A stretch of 64,000 bases of DNA from Pseudoalteromonas byunsanensis (GCF_001854475.1 NZ_MNAN01000031.1:1-64000), one strand, 5' to 3'; positions 47,340-56,864 are shown, numbered from the stretch's first letter. Notes: generated from the letters alone by a model not told the origin. Made by a program: numbers and translations.

Positions 47340-48698
47340 ATGGCTCAACATTTTGATTATATTGCCATTGGTGGCGGTAGTGGTGGTATTGCATCAGCTA
47401 ACCGTGCAGCAATGCGCGGCGCTAAAGTGGCACTCATTGAAGCAAAACATATGGGTGGCACCTGTGTGAACGTAGGCTGCGTACCTAAAAAGGTTATGTG
47501 GCACGGTGCACAAATCGCCGAAGCCATTAAGCTGTATGCACCTGATTATGGTTTTGATGTTGAGCTAAAAAACTTTGATTGGGCGCAATTGGTAAAAAGC
47601 CGCGAAGAATATATCGGCCGCATCCATAAAGGGTATGAAGGCTACCTTGCCAAAAACGGCGTTACCGTGATCAACGGCTTTGCTAAATTTGTTGATAATC
47701 ATACCGTTGAGGTGAACGGTGAACATTATACGGCCGATCATATCAGCATTGCCGTAGGCGGCCGCCCTTCGATTCCAGATATTCCCGGCGCCGAGCATGG
47801 CATAGATTCAAATGGTTTCTTTGAGCTTAACCAACAACCTCGCCGCGTAGCCGTCATTGGCGCAGGTTACATCGCCGTTGAACTGGCTGGGGTATTAAAC
47901 AGCTTAGGCACAGAAACCCATTTATTTGTACGCAAACACGCCCCACTGCGTAGCTTTGACCCTATCATTGTTGAAACCCTCAGCGAAGTGATGGAAAAAG
48001 AAGGCCCAACGCTACACACCCACGCCACACCAAAAGCACTAACCAAAGAAGCTGATGGCTCAGTTACATTACAGCTTGAAAACGGCCAATCACACACCTT
48101 TGATCAAGTGATTTGGGCTATCGGCCGTGAGCCTGTCACCGATCTTATCAACCTGCAGGCAACCGACGTACAAACCAACGAACGCGGCTTTATTAAGGTG
48201 GATGAATATCAAAACACCTCAGTCAAAGGCATTTATGCACTGGGCGATATTATGGAAGGCGGTATTGAACTGACCCCTGTTGCCGTCAAAGCTGGGCGTA
48301 TGCTGGCAGAGCGCCTATTCAACCCAGAACTACCCGATGCCAAGATGGACTACAACCTAGTCCCGACCGTGGTATTTAGCCACCCACCTATTGGCACCAT
48401 CGGCTTAACAGAACCACAAGCGATTGAAAAATACGGTGAAGACAACGTAAAAGTGTACACCTCAACCTTCGCCGCCATGTACACCGCAGTAACGCAACAC
48501 CGTCAGCCATGCAAAATGAAGCTGGTATGTGCAGGTGAAGAAGAAACCGTCGTCGGCCTACACGGCATCGGCTTTGCGGTCGATGAAATGATCCAAGGCT
48601 TTGGCGTCGCCATGAAAATGGGCGCTACAAAAGCAGACTTTGACTCAGTGGTCGCCATACATCCAACGGGCTCTGAAGAGTTTGTTACCATGCGATAA
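47340..48698 (+). CDS. gor: Glutathione-disulfide reductase
   Basis: Gor keeps glutathione reduced using NADPH and FAD. The 452-residue protein has the FAD motif [16 protein letters not shown] and the redox-active disulfide [16 protein letters not shown]. The NADPH-binding fold is [16 protein letters not shown], followed further on by an Arg in FVRKHAPLR, consistent with NADPH preference. The C-terminal catalytic His-Glu is in [13 protein letters not shown]. Its last codons are part of a direct repeat found again at 56957, so the 3' end marks the boundary of an inserted island. Confidence 0.96.
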   Translation: MAQHFDYIAIGGGSGGIASANRAAMRGAKVALIEAKHMGGTCVNVGCVPKKVMWHGAQIAEAIKLYAPDYGFDVELKNFDWAQLVKSREEYIGRIHKGYEGYLAKNGVTVINGFAKFVDNHTVEVNGEHYTADHISIAVGGRPSIPDIPGAEHGIDSNGFFELNQQPRRVAVIGAGYIAVELAGVLNSLGTETHLFVRKHAPLRSFDPIIVETLSEVMEKEGPTLHTHATPKALTKEADGSVTLQLENGQSHTFDQVIWAIGREPVTDLINLQATDVQTNERGFIKVDEYQNTSVKGIYALGDIMEGGIELTPVAVKAGRMLAERLFNPELPDAKMDYNLVPTVVFSHPPIGTIGLTEPQAIEKYGEDNVKVYTSTFAAMYTAVTQHRQPCKMKLVCAGEEETVVGLHGIGFAVDEMIQGFGVAMKMGATKADFDSVVAIHPTGSEEFVTMR

Positions 48699-48827
48699 CA
48701 AACTAATTATTAAAGAAATTTAATAGAAAATTCTAAACGCGAGTGGATCACCACCCCTCGCGTTTTTTATGCTCAGTTAACCGTGAACTGGTAGCTTGGA
48801 TAAGTGGCGAAGCCACGCCATCCAACA
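48691..48827 (+). repeat. Left 137-bp direct repeat of the island
   Basis: This copy begins in the last codons of gor (ATGCGATAAC), includes the gor terminator, and ends with a REP-like unit (GGATAAGTGGCGAAGCCACG). It matches 56957-57093 over 137 bases with seven mismatches by my count and no gaps. The two copies enclose about 8.1 kb. Its right flank also resembles DNA at 57330-57418. Confidence 0.9.
48736..48769 (+). terminator. Terminator after gor
   Basis: The stem AAACGCGAG / CTCGCGTTT with a 13-base loop is followed by TTT. The same hairpin is present in the second direct repeat at 57002-57035. Confidence 0.88.
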
Positions 48828-48835
48828 TTTGTAAA

Positions 48836-49107
48836 ATAGCCCAACAGAAGCTAATCTCGGTAATGGATCTGCTTACTACTACAAAGACGTAATCGAGAAA
48901 ATAAAGCAACTCAAGTCAAAAGCCATCACAAAAAAACAAGCACAGCAAAACTCTGATGTCACTAAGCTACGTGAGAAGCTTGCCAATGAAAAACGGTTAA
49001 AAGAAAAATACCGCGATGAAGTAACTAGCCTTAAAGAACAGATGTTGCTAATGGCAGCTACTCACAACGCATTAGCACTATCGAATCATCAGTTTCTAAA
49101 AAAATAA
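48836..49107 (+). pseudogene. Frameshifted TnpC-like coiled-coil remnant
   Basis: Two frames joined at about 48900 read NLGNGSAYYYKDVIEK and then IKQLKSKAITKKQAQQNSDV, followed by a strong heptad helix (KLREKLANEKRLKEKYRDEV, LKEQML) up to a stop at 49105. A loss of one A near 48899-48902 explains the break. The plan of a YYYK/WLY-type motif before an IEKL(R/K) helix and coiled coil resembles TnpC/DUF6262 proteins. Those accompany paired tyrosine recombinases in Tn554-type and genomic-island elements. No start or recombinase gene is left. A second, shorter trace with NLGNDSACY lies at about 57390-57418. Confidence 0.5.
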
Positions 49108-49214
49108 ATGATTTAGAATGTGAGCTACAATTGATGAAGAAATAAACCTAGATGCAATAACTTCGAATTTGATAACATAAATAGTCAAAGGAATATTTTG
49201 AGTAAGGCTTTAGC

Positions 49215-51743
49215 TTGTCGTACCTAGTACAGTTTGTATCTGAATTTCATTCTATCATTGGCCATACCTATACAATAATTGCAGGCTTTGTAGCTATTGG
49301 TATCCCACTTTCAATTCAGTTTTCAGCCCAATATTCGGATAAACACGATAATGCTTTACTATCCACTCGATTGACTAGAGGGAAATATGTAAATCCAAAA
49401 TCCATATTGAGTCTATCTTTTCTATACATGGCTTTAAGCTTATATTACTTAACTTTCGCATCTAGCAAGTACTCCTTTTTATCAATCAGCAGCACGCATC
49501 TAGATATTCTAAAATTCAGCTTACCGGCGCTCTTCACCGTACTCATTTGCTTTACGTTTTATTTCTATTGGCGACTTTTTAAAAAAATCACTGTCAAGTC
49601 GAGTCTTCAAATTCAAAGCTACTTACAGTTAGACGTTAAGCAAAAATCTAAGACTAATCTTTTTGTAAAGTTGCTCAAATCTCAGTTAGCGCATTTAAAC
49701 CGACGTTTCCCTTGGTTAACCAAATACCTCGAAAGCCTCATAACAGAAGCGCCGATTCAAAAACAAGCTTCAGCTGATATAGACAGCATTAATGCTGGGT
49801 TAGAATTACTGATATATAACATTGAAAAACGAAGCTGGAACCTTGAGTTTGAAGCACTCTTAAACCAATTTGATGCCACTATTTACTCTTGCTACTTCGG
49901 TTACGGCTACGAACTAAAACACAAAATTGAGCTGTCTGAAACAGATTTATTTGTTATAAAAACTTACTGGCATACGCTTTCCAGATTAATAAAACATGCA
50001 AGAAAAAACGAAGACATACCAATGTCTTTTCACACTCAACGTTTAATTTCAGCTGTATTACGTAGAATCATTTATCACCCTAGACGAGATTTAATTACAC
50101 CAGATGGACATTTTTCAGAAAACAGCTCAAAAATAAATTGGGCACAAGATATTTATGAGCTAGCTCGATGGCAAAATTACCAAACCAGTGAAGGTATTGA
50201 CCTAATATTAGAGTGCGAATGGTTTAGTAATATGTTTTATTCACCAGACAATATAGATCTAAAAAAATGTGTTGAAGGTATATATAAACTTCATAAATTA
50301 GCGATAGACATATTTGACATCATTGTAAGTTCTAAACCAAACACTGCTATTAAATTTGTAAAGAACATCTCTCGCGCCGTGAGTCATGGACAAGAGCAAC
50401 AGTATTACGCCTACTACCCAACAGACGAAGGAAATAAGTGGTTATTAAATTATTGGCAAGACTTCAATAACATAACGTTCTGTGCAGAAAGCATCAATGA
50501 GTTAGTTGAAAAGATTGACTCTTTGTCAAATGGCGAAGCATTCAAACAATATAAAAATAGCCTCACATCAAAACCACTCAATAAGCAATCTCTAGAAAGC
50601 GCTTTATCGGTAATTAGGCTCGATGAAATTTTAGAACACATTCATTTGAAATTAGTTAAAAGGATGGGTTGGAATATTTCGGCCAGACTAGCGTATTATG
50701 AAAGGTGGAACGAATTTTACGATTGTCTGTATTGGAAGCAACCAAAAGAGGCCAATGCGCTCCACTTAGGTGAAACGCTTCTGGTCCATAGTGCAACTGA
50801 ATTAGCTGACCTTATTTTCCATGAATATCAACACATTGAAAGCCATTGGCCGTTTTATGGTAGACATGCAATAAAGGTTTATGCCTTCAGAGCATTTTTG
50901 TTTCAACTGTACTTTTTCGCTGAGCAAGATGAGAAGCCTAGTCTTATGTATAACTCTGGTAGTTTTGACGATATTCCAATTCAAATCAGTATCATCGAAT
51001 CACTATTAGAGCAGGAAGAGTACATTAGCAACGTAAGGCTGTGGGATAAGGCTACCACCGAGGTATGCGAAAACCTCAGAAACTCTATAGAAGCTTTAAA
51101 TGTTCGAAAAGCGAGGCTAACTAAAACGCAAAAAATAAACGATGCAAATTGGCAATCCACACAAGATTTTCTGGAACATAGCTGGGCTACAACGTTTGAA
51201 TTAGAAAAGATTATGGACGTTAGGTATGTCAATGCCGTTGAAAGAAATAGGTGTAAAGCATTGAAATATAAAGTCCCAAGATCTGAACTCATTACGGACA
51301 AAGACGATCATTTTTATGTTTCTAGTATGAATAGACAAATAGAGCAAAGCTTCTTCGACCAACTTTATAATAAATGTATTGATACCGCTGAACAGCGCGC
51401 ATTTGAACTTCAAGAACAAGACCACGCATTATATTTCGCCCCTTTAAAAACCTTGCAGAAACTCGGGTTTAAGCGCTCAGGCTTAATGTACTGGAAAAGC
51501 TCAAGCTATAGAAATGTGCTAGCCCTTTGTTTTGATCGTACCCAGGTACTAGTCGATTGCACTAAAACCAAGCTATCAATCACCAAAAACCTCTGCTCTA
51601 ACACCAGCTCGCCTCTGTTCATTTCTCTTGAGGATAAAAATGAGGATAAAAATGAGGATAAAGTACAAGTTAATGCAGAAATATACTTTGAGCTAGAGTG
51701 GTTAGAAGAAGGCGCTATCTTATCATATAAGCAAAACCATTAA
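49215..51743 (+). CDS. Membrane-anchored protein of unknown family with HEXXH motif
   Basis: The 842-residue protein starts at TTG 49215, with TAAGG seven bases before it. Three hydrophobic helices are near the N-terminus (about 17-37, 63-82, 99-120). The remaining 720 residues are probably cytoplasmic, helical and of no family I recognise. Residues 536-540 are HEYQH in LADLIFHEYQHIESH, a possible zinc-peptidase site, although the residue after the helix is charged rather than hydrophobic. Near the C-terminus a 12-base repeat encodes EDKNEDKNEDK. Base composition is visibly more A/T-rich than gor. It leads a three-gene cassette and is probably the membrane component of a conflict system (inference). 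Confidence 0.85.
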   Translation: MSYLVQFVSEFHSIIGHTYTIIAGFVAIGIPLSIQFSAQYSDKHDNALLSTRLTRGKYVNPKSILSLSFLYMALSLYYLTFASSKYSFLSISSTHLDILKFSLPALFTVLICFTFYFYWRLFKKITVKSSLQIQSYLQLDVKQKSKTNLFVKLLKSQLAHLNRRFPWLTKYLESLITEAPIQKQASADIDSINAGLELLIYNIEKRSWNLEFEALLNQFDATIYSCYFGYGYELKHKIELSETDLFVIKTYWHTLSRLIKHARKNEDIPMSFHTQRLISAVLRRIIYHPRRDLITPDGHFSENSSKINWAQDIYELARWQNYQTSEGIDLILECEWFSNMFYSPDNIDLKKCVEGIYKLHKLAIDIFDIIVSSKPNTAIKFVKNISRAVSHGQEQQYYAYYPTDEGNKWLLNYWQDFNNITFCAESINELVEKIDSLSNGEAFKQYKNSLTSKPLNKQSLESALSVIRLDEILEHIHLKLVKRMGWNISARLAYYERWNEFYDCLYWKQPKEANALHLGETLLVHSATELADLIFHEYQHIESHWPFYGRHAIKVYAFRAFLFQLYFFAEQDEKPSLMYNSGSFDDIPIQISIIESLLEQEEYISNVRLWDKATTEVCENLRNSIEALNVRKARLTKTQKINDANWQSTQDFLEHSWATTFELEKIMDVRYVNAVERNRCKALKYKVPRSELITDKDDHFYVSSMNRQIEQSFFDQLYNKCIDTAEQRAFELQEQDHALYFAPLKTLQKLGFKRSGLMYWKSSSYRNVLALCFDRTQVLVDCTKTKLSITKNLCSNTSSPLFISLEDKNEDKNEDKVQVNAEIYFELEWLEEGAILSYKQNH

Positions 51744-51856
51744 ATAAAGCGCATCATAGAAATAATGAAATGAGTAATTTTCTAGAAAAACCTGTCAATA
51801 TTTGTAACTATGAATCATAATTTTTATTCAATAGCCAATTAAAAAAGGATATACGA

Positions 51857-52171
51857 ATGGATGGTTTCACTACCTCTTTATTAGCATCTGCAACATATAG
51901 CCTGATTTTAAAAGGAGCGGAAATAACTAATATGTCCTTGAAAGGGGCTCTGCAAAAATGGTTACTTTCAGATACCGAATTAGACCAGATCGCAGCCTCC
52001 ATAAAAAATGGGCAGATAGATGAAGATTGGTCAGAGAAAAGGATTGAAAAATACTTCAACACACAGCCTGAACTGCTAGACATTATGTCTAGAACACAAG
52101 CTAACCAAAGTGTCACTTTAAACCAACATCACTCTGGAACAGGCAACAATGAAGCAAATATAAAGTTCTAA
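51857..52171 (+). CDS. Small helical protein linked to the TPR-GreAB-C-PIN gene
   Basis: The 104-residue product has an AAAAAGG ribosome site before ATG 51857. It is mainly helical and ends in a polar Gly/Asn-rich tail, NQSVTLNQHHSGTGNN (residues 83-98) followed by EANIKF. The same kind of segment opens the next protein (NQSFTATQLHLGNGAN at residues 3-18). Its gene ends 11 bases before that one. Small helical proteins with such tails often accompany large signalling proteins of bacterial conflict systems, where they are thought to be adaptor or effector-associated modules. No function is proved. Confidence 0.75.
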   Translation: MDGFTTSLLASATYSLILKGAEITNMSLKGALQKWLLSDTELDQIAASIKNGQIDEDWSEKRIEKYFNTQPELLDIMSRTQANQSVTLNQHHSGTGNNEANIKF

Positions 52172-52182
52172 GGTTTTATCAA

Positions 52183-55100
52183 GTGGATAATCAGAGTTTT
52201 ACTGCTACTCAACTGCACCTAGGTAATGGCGCCAACAAAGTTAACATCACAGAAAGCAAAATTGAAAACTTGGAGTTACATCAAATATCAAAACACGTAA
52301 TTGAACTCGCTCCGCACAATATCCAAAAGCCCGTGTCTGAAGCTATTACTATGATCTTTCAAGGGAAGCAAAAAGAAGCAGACTTGATAATTTCAACTCT
52401 AGAGTTGACTAATGCATTAGATCACGAAGCTACTACTGCATTGTTAGCTTTAAAAGCCCTCTCTGCACAGGAACATATCGATTCACGCATAATTGAATGC
52501 CTCATCCAAAATAAGCAATCTTGTACTACAGGTTTTGTTTTAGATATTGTTGTTGCTGCTCTAATAAAAAATGACATTAGTAATGGGTTCGCTGACGCAG
52601 CTCGAGAACGATACAAAAGCGTTTCAACTCCTGGAACCCTAACAAACAACTTTTACTTCAAATTTCTTGCTGACTACAATGAACTTAGCCATTACTACGA
52701 GAATAATAAACTTGATTTAACAACAAGCTCTCGAATTTCTATCTCGTATGGATACCTTAGACTTAACTTTGTCAACCATGCAAATCAAGTATTAGACTTG
52801 ATAAAAAATCAAATACATTTACCTCACGTTAGAAAACAATTCTTTTTATGTAAAGCTATAAGGCTAAATGACATTTTCAGCAGAAAACATTATTGGACTA
52901 TCAGCATTGAAGATAAGGCGCATGTTGATGATGTTATTTTGCAATCAATAGAGCTTATCCAAGCTCAAGACGTTGATAACTCAGTTGCAAATGCGATCAG
53001 CGCCTGTTTATTAAACACTGGTTTTGAAAATAAACATTTAATAAATTTATGTCTATCTAATGAGAAAGTCTTGAATAAGCTTCACAGTGACGTACAAGCG
53101 CAACTTTTATTCTCTAAGCATAAAGACCCTAACGTATTTAACGATAAAGATTTTTCAGAGGCACTTAATGCTAATAAAGATGCAGAACTAAAAGCTTCAC
53201 TAATAAAACGAATACGAAAAGAATTAAAAATCAACGTAGCTCAATATTTTAACATTCATAATATTCTGAGTAAAGATGAGCTAAAAGAGCTACTAGGTTT
53301 AGGTCTTGATATTGATTTTAAAGATGATTTCACAAAGGATGTTTATAAATTAGACCTCTACATACTAGCAAGTGATGAATATAATAATAGAAAAAATATA
53401 GCCTTTTTAGCAAAAAGGTTAATTAAGGCTAGTGAAGAGCAAAATAAAAAGATCCACCCCCCAACCTTACTGCATATTATCCAAGGTCTAGAGAAAGTTA
53501 AACTTATCGAACTAGCACTTCAACTAATAGAGCTCCATGTAGAAAAAGGTACATGGCTTTCGCCATTATATGAATTTTATTTAGAGTTCCTGTTACAGAT
53601 AAAACAATACAAAAAGTTAACAGATATTCTAGAGTCTATTCCACAATCCTGCTGGACATTCAATTGCTGGGCCATCACAGTAAACATACATCAAGTAGAC
53701 GGCAGTATTTCTGAAGAAGTTGACACTATTAAGCTAATGGCAAAAAAGTACAGAGATAATATGTCTGTATGGCGTAGCTTAATATCTGCTTATGAACGAG
53801 CAGGGGAAAAACAAAAGATTATTGACTTAACAAATGAAATTCCAACAGAGCTCTTTCAAAACCCATGCGATGCTTCATGGTATATTTTATTTTCATTTAT
53901 GCGGTGTGGTTTGTTTAATTACGTAGAGCCTATAATTTTAAGGTGGTTTGTAGATGCACCTGATGCTATGAGTGTTCCAATTACAAACTTTGCTCTTGAA
54001 GGCACGATTGCTAATATTGACTATAACTTTTCTCATAAAGTGAATAATATATGTGAGTGTTATGTTTTAAAATCAGCTCATGGAAAACTCCACATAAAAC
54101 TCGTAGTTGACGGATACAACGGAAAACACAGCAATATAATAGATTCAAACTCTCCATTGGCCCAAAAGCTCCTGCTTAGCAAAGTGGGAGATAATGTCGA
54201 ACATGGTATTGAAGATCTCATTATTCAAGAAATCGTACCTCCATTTCTAGGTGCAGCATGGAGAATAGCTCCTAAGCTGAGAACTGTTCAAAATGATGGT
54301 TCAGATGCCTTTCAATTAATAGAGCTGCCATCTGAAAAAGAGGAAGATTTCATTGAATCCATGAAGGCTATCATATCTAAATTAGAACCCAGCGAAGAAC
54401 CGAGTATACTACAAGCCCACCCAGACTTGCCGATACAAATAAAAGGTTTCTGGTCAAACTCAGCGGCGCTTGTTGATGGAGTTATACAGACGATGCTCGA
54501 TCACAACTGTGTAAAAAACCTAATCCCCTCAACAGACAATGACTCAAATCATTTAGTACTTGATCTATATAGTTCAATATTTATCTCTATTACAAGTCTC
54601 CATAAGACGCAACTTTTTAAAGAAAAAAGTTACTACATTACTGAAGAGACCCTGTTTCTACTTGAAGCGTGGCTAGAGCGTTCACAAAAAGAACATATGA
54701 GAGTGAGCTTAGGCAGCAATAGAGATCTTATTATTGCTGACGAGACGCACTTCTTAAATCAGAGATTAATATCAGGAATAGAATTTATACTTAGTATTTC
54801 ATCGATCATTCAATCAAAACTCAAAGACACTCCTTTAAGTATTGTAAAACTTGAACAGTACTTGGATAGATCTACCTTTTCCAGTCTATGTGCCAGCTCT
54901 TCCTATGGTTACGATTATCTGTCCTTTGACCATAACTTCGTTATGCTGTTAAAAGACACAAACCTACAATGCCACAACGCCCAAGCATATTATTTAAATC
55001 TTTCAGAGCAACTGACCTTAAAGGAGCAGCAGCTTAATTTAAATTTACTATTTTCGATAAATCTCACGGTGCCAGTCAAGTATCAAACGCTTATGAGGTT

Positions 55101-55503
55101 AGCGTTAACAAATAACCCTGATGCACTGCAACTCATATCCAAAATAATACGTTCTTGGAAGCCTTGTTTAGATGATATGGAAATATTCTTAAGGTTTTTG
55201 GCATTCGTCATTTCTGCTGGAGCAAAGTTTAAGTACTTTTCCAAAAATATAATTGATATTAATATTGGCTCAACACTGATATATACAGCATTAAGTTGCG
55301 CATGCTCCAGTAAAGCTCCAGAGGCCTTCACTGAAGATTTGATGGTAGACCTGATTACAAAGACTCTAAGCCTATCACCGCAAAATGACAATTATATGCA
55401 ATTTCTTTTTCACCAATTCATTGACTTTTCAGCATGTAACTTCTTAGATATCAGTTATATAAATCAGAAGTTAGCCTATTATTTCAATGAGCCTGACCAT
55501 TAG
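52183..55503 (+). CDS. TPR / GreA-B-C-like / PIN-like predicted immune protein
   Basis: The 1106-residue protein starts at GTG 52183, with AAGG about 10 bases upstream. Residues 3-24 repeat the tail motif of the preceding protein. Residues of about 30-600 are helical TPR-like repeats (for example CWTFNCWAITVNIHQ, NMSVWRSLISAYERAGEKQK). At about 618-690 a segment resembles the GreA/GreB C-terminal domain (SPLAQKLLLSKVGDNVEHG, S657). From about 785 to 930 a PIN-like nuclease fold is likely, with acidic residues Asp794 (HLVLDLYSS) and Asp911/Asp916 (YDYLSFDHN). I recall this TPR-GreABC-PIN architecture as a predicted prokaryotic immunity component. RNA cleavage on infection would be the expected effect (inference). 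Confidence 0.8.
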   Translation: MDNQSFTATQLHLGNGANKVNITESKIENLELHQISKHVIELAPHNIQKPVSEAITMIFQGKQKEADLIISTLELTNALDHEATTALLALKALSAQEHIDSRIIECLIQNKQSCTTGFVLDIVVAALIKNDISNGFADAARERYKSVSTPGTLTNNFYFKFLADYNELSHYYENNKLDLTTSSRISISYGYLRLNFVNHANQVLDLIKNQIHLPHVRKQFFLCKAIRLNDIFSRKHYWTISIEDKAHVDDVILQSIELIQAQDVDNSVANAISACLLNTGFENKHLINLCLSNEKVLNKLHSDVQAQLLFSKHKDPNVFNDKDFSEALNANKDAELKASLIKRIRKELKINVAQYFNIHNILSKDELKELLGLGLDIDFKDDFTKDVYKLDLYILASDEYNNRKNIAFLAKRLIKASEEQNKKIHPPTLLHIIQGLEKVKLIELALQLIELHVEKGTWLSPLYEFYLEFLLQIKQYKKLTDILESIPQSCWTFNCWAITVNIHQVDGSISEEVDTIKLMAKKYRDNMSVWRSLISAYERAGEKQKIIDLTNEIPTELFQNPCDASWYILFSFMRCGLFNYVEPIILRWFVDAPDAMSVPITNFALEGTIANIDYNFSHKVNNICECYVLKSAHGKLHIKLVVDGYNGKHSNIIDSNSPLAQKLLLSKVGDNVEHGIEDLIIQEIVPPFLGAAWRIAPKLRTVQNDGSDAFQLIELPSEKEEDFIESMKAIISKLEPSEEPSILQAHPDLPIQIKGFWSNSAALVDGVIQTMLDHNCVKNLIPSTDNDSNHLVLDLYSSIFISITSLHKTQLFKEKSYYITEETLFLLEAWLERSQKEHMRVSLGSNRDLIIADETHFLNQRLISGIEFILSISSIIQSKLKDTPLSIVKLEQYLDRSTFSSLCASSSYGYDYLSFDHNFVMLLKDTNLQCHNAQAYYLNLSEQLTLKEQQLNLNLLFSINLTVPVKYQTLMRLALTNNPDALQLISKIIRSWKPCLDDMEIFLRFLAFVISAGAKFKYFSKNIIDINIGSTLIYTALSCACSSKAPEAFTEDLMVDLITKTLSLSPQNDNYMQFLFHQFIDFSACNFLDISYINQKLAYYFNEPDH

Positions 55504-55542
55504 AGCTGAAAGCTCATTAGCCCAGAAAAATACAACTTCTTT

Positions 55543-55565
55543 GTCTGGAAAACCTTTTTCCAGAC
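55543..55565. terminator. Hairpin after the cassette
   Basis: A perfect ten-base stem GTCTGGAAAA / TTTTCCAGAC with a three-base loop lies 40 bases after the last cassette gene. It has no clear T tract after it on the plus strand, so termination strength is uncertain. Confidence 0.55.
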
Positions 55566-55756
55566 CTCAAAAAATCCCAAATTTCTTTGCGTTTTTTCAC
55601 TTTTTCTGAAAAAGTCTTCTAGACTAGATGAGGCATTGCTTTCCAGAGTATTTCCAGATTTGGATGTGTCCAGTCCCCCGTTAGTGAGACACCTGTAAAC
55701 TAGAGTTTTCTAATTTTGCTCGGTAAGCTGAGGGCGGCAGATTGTCCACTCCCCCG

Positions 55757-56632
55757 TTAGTGAAACACCTGTAAACTAGAGTTTTCCAACTTTGCTCGGT
55801 AAGCTGCGGGTGGCAGATCACCAAGACTTTCATGTGTTCGTTCTTCGTTGTAATCCAACCGCCAGAACCACACCATTTCTTTGACTTGATTGAGTGTTTC
55901 AAATAAGTAAGCATCTAGAAATTCTCGCCTAAATGAGCCATTAAACCGCTCAACAAACCCGTTTTGCTGTGGCTTCCCTGGCTGGATATAAACTAATTCG
56001 ATGTTATGTGCTTCACACCAATCGGTTAAATGCGCTGAGATTAATTCAGGCCCGTTATCTACTCGAATTTGTTTCGGTAAACCGCGCTCTGCTTTGAGTT
56101 GTTCAAGTGTTCTAACAACCCGTTCCGCTGGCAGCGAAGTATCTACTTCAATAGCCAAACACTCCCGAGTGCCTTCATCAACAATATTGAGCGTTCTAAA
56201 TCGTTTTTCGCAGTATAAAGAATCATGCATAAAATCTAAGGCCCACTGATGATTAGCTTGAGCGACAACTTCCAATGGCTGCGCAACTCTTTTAGGCAAC
56301 ACGCGTTTCACTCTGCGCTTTAAGTTCAAACCCATTTGGCAATACACCCGATATACGCGCTTATGGTTAAACGGATAACCTTTAAAACGAAGACGGCCAT
56401 AGCATTTCCAGAACCCTGCTCTGGGAGACTTTTTTAATTCTGCATTGATGGCATCAATGACAGCTGCGTCAGCCTTTCGCCAGTCTCGCTCTGGGCGGTA
56501 GTAGGTAGCGCGATCAATACCGACAAACTTGCACGCTTTTAGAATACTTATACCCGCTTGAACCAGTATGCTGGCGCAACTTCGCTTCTGCGCTGTCACC
56601 AACCCTTTTTTGCGATAACTCCTTAATCGCAT
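55757..56632 (-). CDS. IS3-family transposase OrfB (DDE integrase core)
   Basis: The 291-residue protein carries the catalytic triad of the rve integrase core: Asp in HQWALDFMHDSL, Asp in IRVDNGPELIS, and Glu in GFVERFNGSFRREFL. An N-terminal HTH_21-type part (CASILVQAGISILKACKFVG) precedes it. It overlaps orfA; an AAAAAAG slip site on the minus strand at 56605-56611 allows the usual -1 frameshift to produce the OrfAB fusion. The frame is intact, so the element may still be active. Confidence 0.92.
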   Translation of the reverse strand: MRLRSYRKKGLVTAQKRSCASILVQAGISILKACKFVGIDRATYYRPERDWRKADAAVIDAINAELKKSPRAGFWKCYGRLRFKGYPFNHKRVYRVYCQMGLNLKRRVKRVLPKRVAQPLEVVAQANHQWALDFMHDSLYCEKRFRTLNIVDEGTRECLAIEVDTSLPAERVVRTLEQLKAERGLPKQIRVDNGPELISAHLTDWCEAHNIELVYIQPGKPQQNGFVERFNGSFRREFLDAYLFETLNQVKEMVWFWRLDYNEERTHESLGDLPPAAYRAKLENSSLQVFH

Positions 56633-56864
56633 GGTTTTCTAGGCTGACATCTGCATACATTTTTTTAAGCTTGGCATTCTCTTCTTCAAGCTCTTTCAGG
56701 CGCTTAACATCTGACGCTTCCATACCGCCATATTTAGCTTTCCAGTTGTAATACGTAGCACTGCTGATCCCATGCTTGCGGCACACTTCTTCAACCTTCA
56801 TACCCGCATCGGTTTCTTTGAGCACAGCTATGATCTGAGATTCTGTAAAACGTGACTTTTTCAT
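56514..56864 (-). CDS. IS3-family transposase OrfA (helix-turn-helix)
   Basis: The 116-residue product begins MKKSRFTESQIIAVLKE. Its helix-turn-helix contains EEVCRKHGISSATYYNWKAK, and a leucine-zipper helix follows (LKELEEENAKLKKMYADVSL). It is longer than typical OrfA proteins because the frame runs on past the frameshift site. It overlaps orfB by 119 bases. The OrfAB fusion needs a -1 shift at A6G (56605-56611). Confidence 0.92.
   Translation of the reverse strand: MKKSRFTESQIIAVLKETDAGMKVEEVCRKHGISSATYYNWKAKYGGMEASDVKRLKELEEENAKLKKMYADVSLENHAIKELSQKRVGDSAEAKLRQHTGSSGYKYSKSVQVCRY

Noticed and set aside
55667..55742. A second, separate IS insertion next to the first
   Set aside because: Only 76 bp of the same end is present, and the GATG target duplication pairs the outer copy with the right end, so one element with a doubled end is simpler.
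55681..55914. 77-codon frame at the left IS end
   Set aside because: Its only protein-like part (PPSAYRAKLENSSLQVSH) is the duplicated transposase tail; the rest is out of frame with orfB.
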